The notes under the pieces: generated by a model
Database searches by the model: none
What the model was told of the DNA's origin: nothing
Seen by the model: only the letters and a program-made list of their open reading frames with translations
Part shown: piece by piece, positions 50,505 through 62,700 of the stretch
Position numbering within the stretch: the stretch's first letter is position 1
Layout of the letters: the number at the start of each line of letters is the position of its first letter
Origin: Termitomyces sp. T153
Lineage: Eukaryota; Basidiomycota; Agaricomycetes; Agaricales; Lyophyllaceae
DNA: 64,000 nucleotides
Reading direction: 5' to 3'
NCBI GenBank assembly: GCA_018296165.2
Contig: JACKQL020000025.1
Coordinates: forward strand, 124,001-188,000
Program-made: the position numbers and the translations under genes

Positions 50505-51381
50505 ATGGCATCCAACGATGGCAAGAGTCTCAGCGGCGACGATCTTCCTGATACCCCCCCAAACGATGCTTCAGACCCCACTGTGACCGTGCAGTCCATG
50601 GGCTACTCAATGCACATGTACCCTTTCCCCTCTCATGTTCTACCACAACAACAACCTCCGCGCTCCAAACGTCGTCAGGTCAAGAATGCCTGCACCAACT
50701 GCCAAAAAGCTTGCAAGAAATGCGATGACGCTCGGCCCTGCCTTCGCTGCGTCAAGTACGGTGTCTCTGAAGAATGCATCGATTCACAGAGGAAAGAGCG
50801 GAAGAAGGGGATTAAGAGGGGTCCGTACAAGAAACGCGATGGAAAAGGTACGTTGTTTTTATGATAGTGCTTTCGTTGCAACGCGTAGAGTAACGTCGGC
50901 CATCTCTAATTCTTGAGATCGCGTAGGCAGCAGCAGCGAGAGACCAGACGTGTCCTCTCAAGATCTTGTCGCCTCGAACAATGGTCCATCCCCGAGCAAC
51001 GGTTCACCATCACTCGTGGGTCCATTCATGCCTGTACCTGGATTCTATGGCCAGTATCCGACGCCGCACATGATGAAACCTGTCGATGGACCTCACTTGT
51101 ATCCTCAATATATGTCGGTGCCCCAGCCCCTTACTCAAGGAGGGGCCGAGGGCGAACACAACGGCTACCCGCCACCCCAGCAATACTACCCGGCATTCGT
51201 ACCTTTCGGGTCACCGCCTGTTTATCCCTATATGGTTCCTCGACATGATGGACAGATACAGCAGAATTACATGGTCTTCCCCATGTATCCAAAGGTCAGT
51301 GGCCCAGGTGACATGGGCCCGATCGACCAAGTACGACAAGAAGGCAGGGGTGGTGAGGAGGGATCAGACAAGGTGGGGTGA
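50505..51381 (+). CDS. Zn2Cys6 binuclear cluster transcription factor
   Basis: Two exons joined by an intron starting GTACGTTG at about 50848 and ending GCGTAG near 50927. After a polar N-terminus the basic region SKRRQVKNACTNCQKACKKC leads into DDARPCLRCVKYGVSEEC. The Cys spacing is C-x2-C-x6-C-x5-C-x2-C-x8-C, the canonical fungal cluster, with one extra Cys inside the x6 loop. A strongly basic stretch (KERKKGIKRGPYKKRDGK) follows. The C-terminal half is Pro/Tyr/Gly/Met-rich with no fungal-specific TF domain. About 265 residues. A 5'-UTR intron is possible (a pyrimidine-rich tract ends ctag near 50421). Target genes unknown. Confidence 0.88.
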
Positions 51382-51969
51382 AAGTGGATGCTCGGAAACA
51401 TTTAACTTTGTTTTATTATCTCTTTTGTACAATAGTTGTTTTTCTGGTTTTCTATCAAACTACGCCTTTTCTTGTGTTTTGGTCTGTCAGTGGCTATGAT
51501 GCTTCATATTTTTTTACGTGATTTATGGACTGTTCAGCTCCAGGCCATGCTACGTAAATGAGAAAAATGCATTGCCAATCCCATAAAACAAGCGCTCTCG
51601 GTGGCTTCGTCTTCTGGCCAATTGCTCCACCTGTTAGGAACGCTCCAGGAGCTGAAAAACGCTCTGCACAGAAGATGGGAGGAAGAAAAAGGCCTATGCA
51701 AATCAATAACGAACATTCGGGTATCATCGACCGATCCACATACCGACTCTCCTTCTTGTCCATGAATATGTCGAAACGTTTGTATGAAGAGGCCACAGGG
51801 CGGCAGTGGATATTGATGCGAGTCCATGATGGTTGGTAGTCTCCACCTACTTATAGACCGTCTTCTCATAGAAGAAGCTTAAGCACGATTGTCGTCTTAA
51901 GTAACCCGAAGCAGCAAGCGTGATCCCGATTCTTCCCTTCACCACACCTTTACTTTATTCCCCACGGAG
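51382..51969. other. Intergenic region between the Zn2Cys6 gene and the small gene
   Basis: Probably the 3'-UTR of the Zn2Cys6 gene plus promoter of the small gene. Open frames of 93-111 codons on both strands (51494-51869) overlap each other and resemble no family, so I do not call a gene. Confidence 0.5.
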
Positions 51970-52226
51970 ATGGCAGTTACGGAAGCTAGAATAGAGGCGT
52001 TACGAGTTGTGGCCACTAGGAGGAAGAAGTTGGTCAATCCAGATGTGAGTCAACTTCGTACACCGTCGCTCGACTCCACGTCAGACGACTGTCACGCTTC
52101 ACTCCATTATACTTCGAATAGTACAGGCTTTTAGAGAAACTGGACAGACCGACGAGTCCCAACGACACGTATAATGTGGAGGAGGTCATGAGATGGCACA
52201 GGCTATATCCTGATGGACTGAGATAA
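51970..52226 (+). CDS. Small 59-residue protein in two exons
   Basis: Exon 1 (51970-52044) encodes MAVTEARIEALRVVATRRKK then LVNPD and ends at a GTGAGT donor. The 77-nt intron ends GAATAG. Exon 2 (52122-52226) encodes YRLLEKLDRPTSPNDTYNVE, then EVMRWHRLYPDGLR and a stop. The frame is kept, both splice sites are consensus, and the N-terminal half is a basic amphipathic helix candidate. I recognise no family. The ATG context GAGATGGC is acceptable. Too short and split for ordinary gene finders, so easily missed. Confidence 0.6.
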
Positions 52227-53768
52227 GGTAAGGACAATCTGAGTGACTTTTGCACAAATCGCGATCGTTCTGTACACCTCTGAGACTCTAAGAGCAAGCG
52301 ATTGTAAAGGGACGAGCATTGTACCTGATTTTTCTGCTATGCCTTCGGATGCCCGCATCACATGCTGCTACTCGCCGATACACAGCTCTTAACGCCACAC
52401 GCTAGGTGTGCCCTGGAGATGTTGAAAGACAGTGATAACAACAACAGTGTAGGCTTCTCGCACAGCTGATAGATTTCTTGGGATCCAATGTGGCGCTCAG
52501 ATGCTGAGCAAAGCAAGGTAGCCGTAGACCTTCCGACTACTTGGAGAAAAAGATGTCCTATAAAGTAAAGACCGAGTGGTCCTGTCAATTCTTAGCACTT
52601 GCGTAGGAGGAATCCAACATATCAAAGCTCTGAGTTCCATGACGGCGTCTAAAAAGTGCTGGATAGTCCTTGTCTATTATGCCTGGGTATCGTAGATGCA
52701 ATCGCAACGCGACTCGTGATCTATACGCTTGGACGGTCAAGGGCATACAGGATACTTTTGTCAGCCTGTCGTTCTCGTCAACAGCATCTCTGCACATGTC
52801 TGGTAGCATATTCTGTGAGATGTCCGTATTTTCTATCCGCATGCCGTAGAGCAACAGCTGTGGCGATATTGCTGGGATCTGCCCTTCCAGTATGATAAAG
52901 GCAAGTCTAGCTTGTGTCATGGATCTCACCAGACCGACTGGGACGAGAATAATGAAGTGTCAAGAGGTAAGTTGAACGACAACGCGTGCTGCATCGAAGA
53001 CCATAGGTAGCCGTTGTGTTTTCCTTAACTTTTGTGTGAGACTTGTGGCTAACAGGTGCTGCCGTATTGTTCTGCCAACACGGCTGGAGTCGGAAGGGCC
53101 TTTGAACCAGCCGAGCAAGTCTCAGTCACCGTGAGCTTCGAGCTAGAATAGGGCGGTGGTGTCAGACACAAATTTTGCAGCGATTATTAGACACTGGCCT
53201 TGAGGCTTTAAGCTTTAGGCTTCAAGCTCTAAGGCTTGATCGTCCCACTCTCTTAGTCTGGTGATCGCAGTGTAGCCGTTGAAGCGGAATCGATAGAGGC
53301 TGGCCTGGCGAGTGGGACTCATTGGAAAACCAGTTTTCCATAATGGCAGGGAATAGCTGAAGTTTGAGGCGCATTGTAACTAGGTCATGACCGTTGTGGT
53401 TGAACGATACGGGTCCAAATTTTCTATATTATTACCGGTCCTCAAAACAACCACTGTGTTCAGCTTCGTAAAAATATCTCAAGAAAACAGGTATTTCTGG
53501 CCCCCTGTTTTATATTCAGTAGGCTTGTTCTACCACAAGCTTCCCACCATCGACCGCATTCTGCACGATACGATGCAACTTGAGGGGAGAGTCAAGTGCG
53601 GACGTGGCCTATTATAAAACAGATATTCACTCACAAATGTTTTGCAGCTGACTCAGATGGTTTTTCAAAGTTGAAGTACATGGTATTCAATGTAGGGAGA
53701 AAGGTATAGAACGAAATGGAAAACTGACAAGTCGTGTGCGGTGTAATATACAAATACCCCGACCACGA
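52227..53768. other. Intergenic region
   Basis: About 1.5 kb. A degenerate aagctt/aggctt-like short repeat occurs near 53195-53240. A minus-strand frame at 52929-52585 (114 codons) has no recognisable domain or clear splice partners. No gene called. Confidence 0.5.
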
Positions 53769-56148
53769 TCAGCAGGATGTGTCCATAACATCATCTGACT
53801 CCAAGATTGGTGTTAGTTTGTCGGTACCCCCATCAATTTCTGTGATGCGTGTAGAAACGTGTTCCATGGAAGGTCTCGAAGTCGCTGGCACTCTCCAGCA
53901 GTCCGTCATCAACGCCCAAAGTTTGTCGGTGAGCCATGGAAGAACTTCACTCTCCGTTGGACGCATGGGAGTTTTTTTCAATACCACGATATCGTGGATG
54001 ACAGATGCGTCGCGGCGACGATTTGAAAACGGGTGCTTTCCCGTAACGAGTTCAAGCACGGCCATTGCGTATGAATATGTGTCAGCCTCTTTGGTAGGTG
54101 AGGTCACAATACCTTCGATTAATTCGGGTGCAAGCCAACGAGCACTTCCAGACGCCGTCAACGTCGCTGAAGCACTCTTTTCAGTTACATCCTCGATGAC
54201 CTTGGACATTCCAAAATCGCAGATGCAAGCTTCTTCCTATAAAATGAATGGTACTCGTCAGTAGTTTTCTCAGTTTGACGAGATGTGCACTGACTTCCTC
54301 AGAGACGAGAATGTTGGCCTGGTTTGCAAAGGGTCAGTTGGGAGACCATGCGAGTTATCAGTTTGACCTACGCATTTCACTATTGGCAGTCAACTTATTT
54401 ATAGGAGAACAGGCAGCCTGACCTTACTCACCATTACCGTGGATAATATTACGGCTATGCAGATATTCGAGACCCTTCGCAGCTCCTGACAACTAGGAAA
54501 ATCAATTTGAAGAGGGACACAGAAGACTCGAAATCATACCAGATGGATCCTGTTGGCGTTTGACACACGTTTCACATATCTAAAATGCTCGTCGAAATGG
54601 GCAAACCTATGTCAATAATGTCTTACTCAAGCACATTGCCAAATTCTTGCCAAGGGGATACCTGAAAATGTGTCAACCCAAGAGAGAGCAACGAACATAT
54701 CTCTTGCCATTTGTATATGTTGCCCTTGATCTGTTACTATGCCAAAAAAGGGGAGAATGTGCTTGTGCTGCAAGCTTGCCCAGATATTGATTTCTTGCTC
54801 AAAGCGCTACAACACCTGAGTAATTAAAACGTTATCATTTTAAGAGATCTACCTTCTGGGCTTTGGAGTCGGTTGCCTTGATATTTCTCAGGGCCTTCAA
54901 GGCAACCTAGTTCTCCTTTGTGAATACCCCACTTTGAAACCAAGAACGAATATCTCTTGACCTTCTTCTCACCAAGCCACAAGCCCTGCCATATATCACT
55001 GTATGTTCCTCCTGCAACAGCCAAGTCGCCTATTCGTATGACTTCACCGTTCATTAACTTGATACTGGGAGGTATCCCAGTCAACTCATGCAGCTGAATC
55101 AGTCCTCTTTGGACCACTTCCCGCTGCTGTTCTAGACTGTCGCTGGGAAGCAACGGAGGGGAATCAGTTCGGACGTCTACCACCATCAACTGGTCTGCTT
55201 CAGATTTCGGACGCACAGCTGCCCAGTTCTACAGAAAATGATCCGGCTGTTAGCGTAGGCGAAGTCGGCCAAGAGAAGACACACGATTGGCTCTTGGTGT
55301 AGTAGTTGTTGACCTTCGAGCATAATCCCTTGTGCCACACGGGCGGTACTCTCCTCCTCCAACTCGTTGAGTTGTGCTAATTCTCCTCCTTTGTTAGCTA
55401 ATGCTTTCATTAATAAGCCCTTGAGATCATTGAAATCTTTTTGCTGTATTTCCATCGCTTCGCGCTGGTCTTTATGCATCAAGAGTCCTGCACTAACTTC
55501 AGGATCAGTCGTATCCATCCCAAAGACATTGAGAGCTTACTTTAACTATTTGGAAATCTGTAAATTCATGGGATGAAGAATTTAGGCTTGTTTTACACAC
55601 CTGAAAGATCTTTATTTGTTGTTCCAAGTCATCCTCACATTGTTCAATGATTAATTGTATGTCGCGGCTATTGACTGCGCTTGGTGATTCAACAGCGAAG
55701 ATTGTACCGGTCTGTGCTTGACTCACCCATTTGAACCAGCCAATGAGTGCGTGAGATGCGTTGTACTCTATTTCTGATCATCTCGTAGACTCTTTGCAAG
55801 ACAAATTATCCAAAAAGTAGCCAACACATGAATAAGGACATACCCATAAGCCTCGTCTATCTTTTTCCGCATTTCTTCGCCCACTCGATCTGGGTTTTGT
55901 TCGTCAAGGATGTTCTGGAGCTGGAGACATTTTCTGGCCATCCGCTTAGCCTTGCGCTATATGGCAATCGATTAATCATAGGAAGGAAAACAGTTAACGG
56001 CAAGTATGACCCTGTGTACATGGATCTCGTCGCAACGATCCGTAATCTCGCGCACGACGACCGCAGCTGCACCTACGAAAGGGACTATAGAACCTGCAAT
56101 CTCCAAGGCATCACGAGTGACATGGAGGACAGTGGTAGATCTAAGCAT
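53769..56148 (-). CDS. MLKL-like helical-bundle protein with C-terminal TKL kinase-like domain (predicted pseudokinase)
   Basis: About 600 residues. N-terminus: MLRSTTVLHVTRDALEIAGS, a hydrophobic IVPFVGAAAVVV helix, then amphipathic helices (RKAKRMARKCLQLQNILDEQ, VYEMIRNRVQRISR, IIEQCEDDLEQQIKIF). This resembles the four-helix MLKL-type domain found before kinase domains in many Agaricomycetes. The kinase-like domain has VAGGTYSDIWQGLW (Gly loop), VALKALRNIK (Lys), RFEQEINIWASLQHKHILPF, IIHGNVKCANILV (catalytic loop), CDFGMSK, ARWLAPELIEG and DTYSYAMAVLELVTG. The loop has Asn where the catalytic Asp belongs. It is read through an 8-nt microexon at 54372-54379. One intron (54662-54707) is GC-AG. 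About 12 introns. The junction near 55520-55585 is unresolved, and the start could lie further upstream. Confidence 0.78.
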
Positions 56149-56337
56149 ATCGGCCAGAGGAGGATAATTTCGGGATATATTCCCCAGCCAGGGCCAGTGG
56201 AGAATCGGATAACTTTGATCAGGGACGGGCGCCTATTAGTAGGTAGGGCCATGAGCGCCGTTTGTAATTCGAGCAATCGCACGTGGGCGATATTACCCTG
56301 GGTCATTATGTAAATAACCCGATCGCACTCAACTTTC

Positions 56338-57709
56338 ATGGCGCCTGGTCACAAACGCAAACGCGTTCAACTTTCTCCAGAAGAGGAGGAGAGCGTAAAG
56401 CACATCGAACAGCCTATACTACATGCCACATATGACTCGGAAATGGAGCAGGAAGTTTGGGAGTCGTTCAGGGATGAGCATGTAGAAGGTCGGCGACATG
56501 TACACTTCCTTGAGCGCTGTCCGAATCCCATTAGCAATTGAACAGGTACCCTTGACCCTCCATAGGCAATGTGCCCTCATACATGAGCTGGACCAACAAG
56601 TCAATGGTGCGATTCTCCATCCAATCAGTAGCCATTCACTCTCATGTGCCCTGACAGCCCGTTCGGCTAGTTTGCTCCCGTTACTATTGCAATACGTCAG
56701 GAAACGGAGAGAAATAAGATCCAATCACACTCAATGCGGCGTATCTGATACCGGAAGTTGCTGCCAAATGAAAGAAGAGCATTCTACGTCCCCCGCTTCC
56801 AGTACTTGCCATTCTGCAGAAGCTCACGATGTGCCTTCAAGAATGACAAAGCCTTCCTGTCTACCCTTTGAACTCTTCAAGCCTGAAACCACAACGCGGG
56901 AAATGCTATCACAGATAGCGTGTATAACCGATGAGTTATTGCGCGCGTCAGAGGAAAAGCTTAACGTGGCTCAGGCTGCTTATGATTCCGTATGTTCCAT
57001 GCATCCTTTCCTTGGTCAGATCCATCATGACGTTCTCGTTGACAAGGTCGATCGTCATGTACGCTTACTCCAGCAAGCCATCAAAGATCAGGAGGCCCTG
57101 ATTACCCTTGGTGCTCGACCTGGACACTTGGAACCCGGAAATTTATCCGAACTCACAGTGGGTCGCTGGGTAAAGCCTGCCCGTGCCACACTCAGCCCTA
57201 TAGATGGCGATGATCCGGACGAGAACTTTGATGGTGTTCAAGGCGCGGTGACTGGTGATGATCCCTCGGAAGCATTTAGGGGACTGCAAATATCAGGCTC
57301 AAAAAAAGGTCGCGGTAGAGCAAAGTCGACACAACAAAAGTCTGAAGAAGTTAGTGTCCCATCAACACCTCCTTTAACTATAACTTTGCCTGCACAAGTT
57401 CCACCTGATCAAGAAGAGGTGTACTGTTATTGCAAGCGGGGTTCCTTTGGCGAGGTTGGTTGAATTCTTACAATTTTATGGAACTAGGAGACTAATCTTC
57501 AACGCAGATGATTGCTTGCGATAATAAAAAGTGTGCCATCGAATGGGTAAATACTTTCCTTCATTGTTCTTGTTTGCATATCTCAGTTTTGTTGTTCATA
57601 GTACCACATTTCGTGCGTTGGAATCGAGATGGTGCCCCCAGAAGGTATGAAGACTTGGTATTGTCCCAGTTGTAGGCCAACTCGCCGGGGAAATAGGTCC
57701 AGAAAGTAG
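56338..57709 (+). CDS. ING-family PHD-finger chromatin protein
   Basis: Subunit of a histone acetyltransferase or deacetylase complex that reads H3K4me3. Starts MAPGHKRKRVQLSPEEEESV at 56338. A 64-nt intron (about 56481-56544) joins SFRDEH to VPLTLHRQCALIHELDQQVN, the ING N-terminal helix. A middle helical region (EKLNVAQAAYDSVCSM, DKVDRHVRLLQQAIKDQEAL) and a basic linker follow. The PHD finger is YCYCKRGSFGEMIACDN, then CAIEWYHISCVGIEMVPPEG and WYCPSCR. All Cys4-His-Cys3 ligands are present, and it is split by two introns. It ends RRGNRSRK. Divergent from the MLKL-like gene with 189 bp between starts. Confidence 0.88.
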
Positions 57710-57915
57710 TTGTTTTCGCGTGTTTCGTCTTTTTTTTTTTACATATTTCTACTTTATTGTTGAAATAATATCATGACTACTCCAGTACAGCTGCCATACA
57801 AGTACAATAAGTGATATCCTCCGCAACGTCATTATAAATTGTCTAGCCTATGTGAGTAATTAATCTGATGTAACTCGCATGTTGAGTTTGTTCGCAAGAG
57901 TCTCCATGTATACAT

Positions 57916-59620
57916 CTATCGATCGAAGTTTAATGTTGGCCAAGCAAGTACAGAAGAAGGAATACCAGTCTCATGCCGCAGTTTCCAATATTCTGCAAGG
58001 AGCTCATTGAGTTCGGCTTCGCCTCCTTTGACCTGTTCTGCCATCTTAATACAATCCGGTGTGAGAGTCTGTCAACAAAATCAGAGATGGCATTCAAGAT
58101 ACCTTTTTCTCAACTTCGTTGGCTTCTGCTCGAAGTTCCTCGACCTGCTTTTCATTATCACGACGCTCAATTGCCATTTGATCATATTCCTGCTGGAGGC
58201 GATCAATAGTGCGTTGGCTCGCTTGTTTCTTTTCCTCTGCGTGGCGCTGGGCACGCTCCAATTTTTCATGAGCATTAGAGAGTTGTTTCTCGACGCGCTA
58301 TATAAAATTATTGTCAAGCATCGAATAAGGGTGACATGAAAGTAACGTACCTCTTGCCGTAGCTTTAGTTCATTCCCCTCAATCTTCTTATCATCAAGAT
58401 GATCTCGAAGGTCGGAAAGCTCTTTCTGTGATACTTGAAGAGAGCGTACTTCTTTTTCAATAGTTTGAAGTTGTTCTATACATCCACGCACGTCCTAGAG
58501 TCTTTTGAGTTCCCGCTCAGAACCTAAACATGCGGAATATACCTTCTCAATATTCAAAAGCCCATTGATTTTTGTTTGAAGGTCGCGAGCTTTATTCTCT
58601 TGCATTATCACTGTTTTCTTGTCTTCAGTGGCGGTCGAACTCATGGCGGTTATAGTACGTTTAATGCGTTCGGGAGACTGGACAATTCTCGATCGTGTTC
58701 GATTTATGGAGTCTGATACGCTCGCAATCTCAACATTGAGGGCCTCCTGTCCATCACAGCCATAACCATAATCATTCATGTCTGAATAAAATTTGAGGTC
58801 AACCTACCTTCCGTTTAACAAGTGCATTCTTCTCCGCTTTGAGCTTCTCAACCTCTTGCACAGCGGCCGTCTGAAACTCTTTGGTTGCAATCATTTTTGC
58901 GCGCAAAGCGTTGTTCTCATTACGAAGCTGTTCACAGTGGGGCTCATCTTCTGCAATTTTGGCTCTATGGATGCGATGAGACAGCGTCCTTATATAGAGC
59001 CAAACATGACTCACTTTAACGCTCCAATATCTCGCTCGAGCTCATTCAGTCGTTCGGAAATTTGCACTCGCTCAACAATTACGGCTTCTGAGCGATCTCG
59101 CAGGTCTTTCACAAAAACGTTGCAGTATTGTTCCGTGAACTTCACAAAGTTTATAAATGCAGACAGAAGAATGAGAGTGCGCTCCCTCTCCGGACTAACG
59201 AGATCCTTAGCATTGAAATCTTCCACTCTGGCTGCCTTGGCAAATCTAGCCCTACAAAGAAGTTAGAAACCGCGATGTGAGCCGTAGAAGTCTTGAAGCT
59301 TACAGATGGTAAACAAGAAGATTTTGAGTTAACGACGTGGTATATAAGTCCTGCATGGGTTGCTACAGATATGTTCAGTAGAGAAGATGCCCAGTTCTTA
59401 CCTTCTCCTCGATGGCAGATGCAGAAAGTGCGTTTTGGACGGGATCTCGAAGAGAGTCTTGGCTGATGTCAGTAGCCTGTTGAAGGCAGGCATGATAGAC
59501 CCCCTCGACGAAGTCCGAGGTGGGCCTCAGAAGTTGTTCCTGGCTCACGGAGAGACCCCAGCCAGCAAGTGCAGCAGTGATGTCTGGTATGGACATCTGC
59601 GGGAAGATGCCTTTGGCCAT
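57916..59620 (-). CDS. nuf2: Kinetochore protein NUF2
   Basis: Subunit of the NDC80 complex, which links kinetochores to microtubules. Starts MAKGIFPQMSIPDITAALAG at 59620, the calponin-homology region typical of NUF2. It continues WGLSVSQEQLLRPTSDFVEG, VYHACLQQATDI, SPERERTLILLSAFINFVKF, then long coiled coils. These include LRNENNALRAKMIATKEFQT, LNVEIASVSDSINRTRSRIV, SPERIKRTI and EAELNELLAEYWKLRHETG. Stop at 57916. About seven introns. The order of CH domain then coiled coil and the SPER motifs are diagnostic. Divergent from RecQ with 80 bp between starts. Confidence 0.93.
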
Positions 59621-59700
59621 TGTAGTTGAGAGGACGCGACGCTCACGTGACAAACGCGAGCTGTTACGGTTTTGTTTCCTACTCTCCCACCGTAGGCACT
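59621..59700. promoter_or_regulatory. Shared promoter of NUF2 and RecQ with paired ACGCGA boxes
   Basis: The 80-bp region contains ACGCGA at 59634-59639 and 59654-59659, 20 bp apart, flanking a CACGTG at 59644-59649. ACGCG cores resemble MluI cell-cycle boxes bound by MBF-type factors. This would suit a kinetochore gene and a replication/repair helicase sharing S-phase regulation (inference). Confidence 0.5.
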
Positions 59701-62700
59701 ATGCCACCTCCTAAGAATAATCTGCAGGAGGTTTTGCGCAAAAGTTCAGAACACTCGCCTCCAGTTCCTTTTACTGCTACGACATCCGTCCCATTGAAGG
59801 TAGTATTGGTATTGTTGTTGGCCGAAAAATCCTATCCTGACTTCGTATAGAAATTCAAACCAGCACCCATCACATCTGGTTTTACATGTCCATCTTCTAG
59901 GGGTTTCATGTGCTCATACACTGAATTAGCTCGATCAGGGACTTCTGCGATGTTACCCTCGTTTTCTACCCCAGGTTTTCGACGAGGTACAATCCCTCCG
60001 CGTGGTGAGGCATCTGTCAGCAGCTTTGAGATTGTGGATGTCTCCAGCGATTCTTCTCCTGGCCAATCAATTAAACGAACATCATCTGACCCCTCTGTTG
60101 CGTCTGATCCATCTCCTCAAGTATTCAAACGTCCCAAGAAGGATGTAAAGGAAAAGGAAAATCAGTTCAAGCCACCATCCGTTTCCAAATTTATAGGTAA
60201 AGTGAAAAGCGCGCCCCTGCAGGTAAATCGTGTCGAACAAGCCGTCAAAGACAACGAGGAAGAGCCCTGGCTCCAGATGCAGCTGGACAGCGAGCGCAAC
60301 CCATTTGTTAAACTCGATCGTGACTTCCCAGCTTTCAGTGCCAAGGACCAGACTGCATCCGGTCAGCAGATTTCCATACCTCAGCAGCATACACCCATAT
60401 TACCGTTGCAACAAAATACTCACAAGAAGGAGATTTTGCCTTCCCGTGGCCAGGAACGCAACCAGGATCTCTTCTTAGTTTGTGCTTCATGTCCCTTCTG
60501 TATCTCACTTATTTCTCCATACTATGTAGATGAACACCGAGAAACTGATGGCCATCCTTTTCAATAATTATCGCCTATCCAAATACATTACTGATCAAGA
60601 GTTGGGTCATCACCGAGGAATGACGGAGGATTCAGATATAACATTGATGCAGAGAATTGTGTGAGTCGGCTTGAATCCCTCTTATACCAATAGGCTCCTG
60701 AATACCAAACCAGCCCAGTCATTGACGAACGTATTGAGGCTATTCAGAAAGTTCTTGCATCTCGCAAGGGTCAGACGAGTCAACAGAACGCGACATTTCC
60801 CTCGCCTGTACAAGAGAATGAGCCGACAGCCTCTCTACCCCTTCTCAGTTCTGCAATTTCTACTACCACAGCTTTCTCCTCTCACGGCATCCTAACATCA
60901 AATCATGAACCTGATCAGTCTGGAAATAACCTTGATACCCAAACGCCTATGCTTAGTGTCAATGACTACCAAGAGAACGACGAACCTATGCCCGGCAGTG
61001 AGGCAGATTACTGGGCAGGCATGGATGATGTTTCACTCAATATTGACGATGCGATCGATGTACTCTCTCCAGTGAAGGACACTCTCCATTCATCAGATGA
61101 ACTCGTGTCCAGCCCTTACTACACAGAGGTTGTAAGCAAGCTGAAAAGTGTCTTTGGCCTCAAATACTTTCGACCAAATCAATTGGAGGCAATTATAGAA
61201 GCTTTGAGAGGCAGAGATGTATTTGTCCTCATGCCCACTGGCGGTGGAAAAAGTCTATGTTATCAGCTTCCAGCTGTTTGTCAGAGTGGAAGGACGAAAG
61301 GCGTGACGATTGTCGTGTCGCCTCTTCTGGCTCTCATGAAAGACCAGGTTCATGCTTTGCAGGAAAAAAAGATCGATGTTTTCCTTTGGAGTGGAGAGAC
61401 GCCTTATAACGATGCAGTCATCCGTCTGCGGGGGAACGTCAAACCTAGTCTGGTGTACATCACGCCTGAGAAGCTGAAAGAAAACAATACGGCAAATAGA
61501 CTTCTAGGCGAGCTGTACCGGAGCCACTGTCTGGCAAGATTTGTTATCGATGAAGCCCATTGCATCTCGACTTGGGGCCAGGATTTTCGAGAAGCAGTAA
61601 GTGCCCACCGCAAGAAACGAAATAAATATCGCGGTTCATGATCTTATATCCTTCTCAGTATCAACACTTGGGAGCGCTACGCGATCAATTTCCCGATGTT
61701 CCAATCATGGCATTGACCGCAACTGCAACAAGGAACACCGTTGCCGACATTACCGAACGCCTTAAACTACGCAATCACATTTTTCTCAAACAATCCTTCA
61801 ACCGGCCCAATTTGAACTATGCTATCCAACCCAAAACCAGAAAATGGATGGAGTCCATGATGGACTTTCTCAGAACGAAGTATCCACAAAAGTCAGGGGT
61901 TATCTATTGTTTGAGCCGCGACAGATGTGAGGAGGTAGCCAGGAAGCTTAACGAGAACGGTTTTAGCGCGAAACATTTCCATGCAGGCATGGAGACTGTT
62001 GAGAAAGAACAGACTCTGGAGGAGTGGAGGACAAACAAAGTCCATATAATTGTTGCAACTGTGCGTCCTCTGAATTTCATCCAGCTTCCTATTCATCTAA
62101 GTCTTCAGATTGCTTTTGGAATGGGTATTGACAAGGCCGACGGTAGGCGAATTCCCCGATCTTCGTTCACGGAACGCCATTGACTAGGTTGATTCTAGTG
62201 CGATTTGTCATTCACCACTCCCTTCCCAAATCTCTCGATGGGTAAGAGGATCCCATGTCGCAGCCTAGCTTGGAGCAGTCTTGGTGACCCAACTTGACAG
62301 CTATTATCAAGAAACTGGCCGTGCTGGTCGCGACGGCAAACCTGCTGATTGTATTCTCTGTTCGTTTACCTTTTCAATCTTTTGAATGGAGGGTGATCAA
62401 ATCCCTGATAGATTTCCTATTCAAAGACTTCGTGGCACTCAAGAATATGATTGAACGACCTGACTCAAACAATCATTCACCGAGTAGAGAGACGATTGAC
62501 CGACAAACAGCAGCAGCCCGCGCAGTTGTGGACTATTGCACGGGATCAGAGTGTAGGCGTGTTGAGTTACTCCATTATTTTGATGAAAAATTCGACAAGG
62601 GACTGTGCAACCGAGGTTGTGATAACTGCGACAATCCACTGCCGCTTGAAACACGCGACCTGACCAAAGAAGCCAACGATGCGGTCGAACTTGTCAAAAG

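Noticed and set aside
51494..51869. Overlapping open frames on both strands after the Zn2Cys6 gene
   Set aside because: They shadow one another and show no protein-like features or splice continuity.
52585..52929. Minus-strand frame of 114 codons
   Set aside because: No recognisable domain, no splice partners and no promoter context; likely chance.
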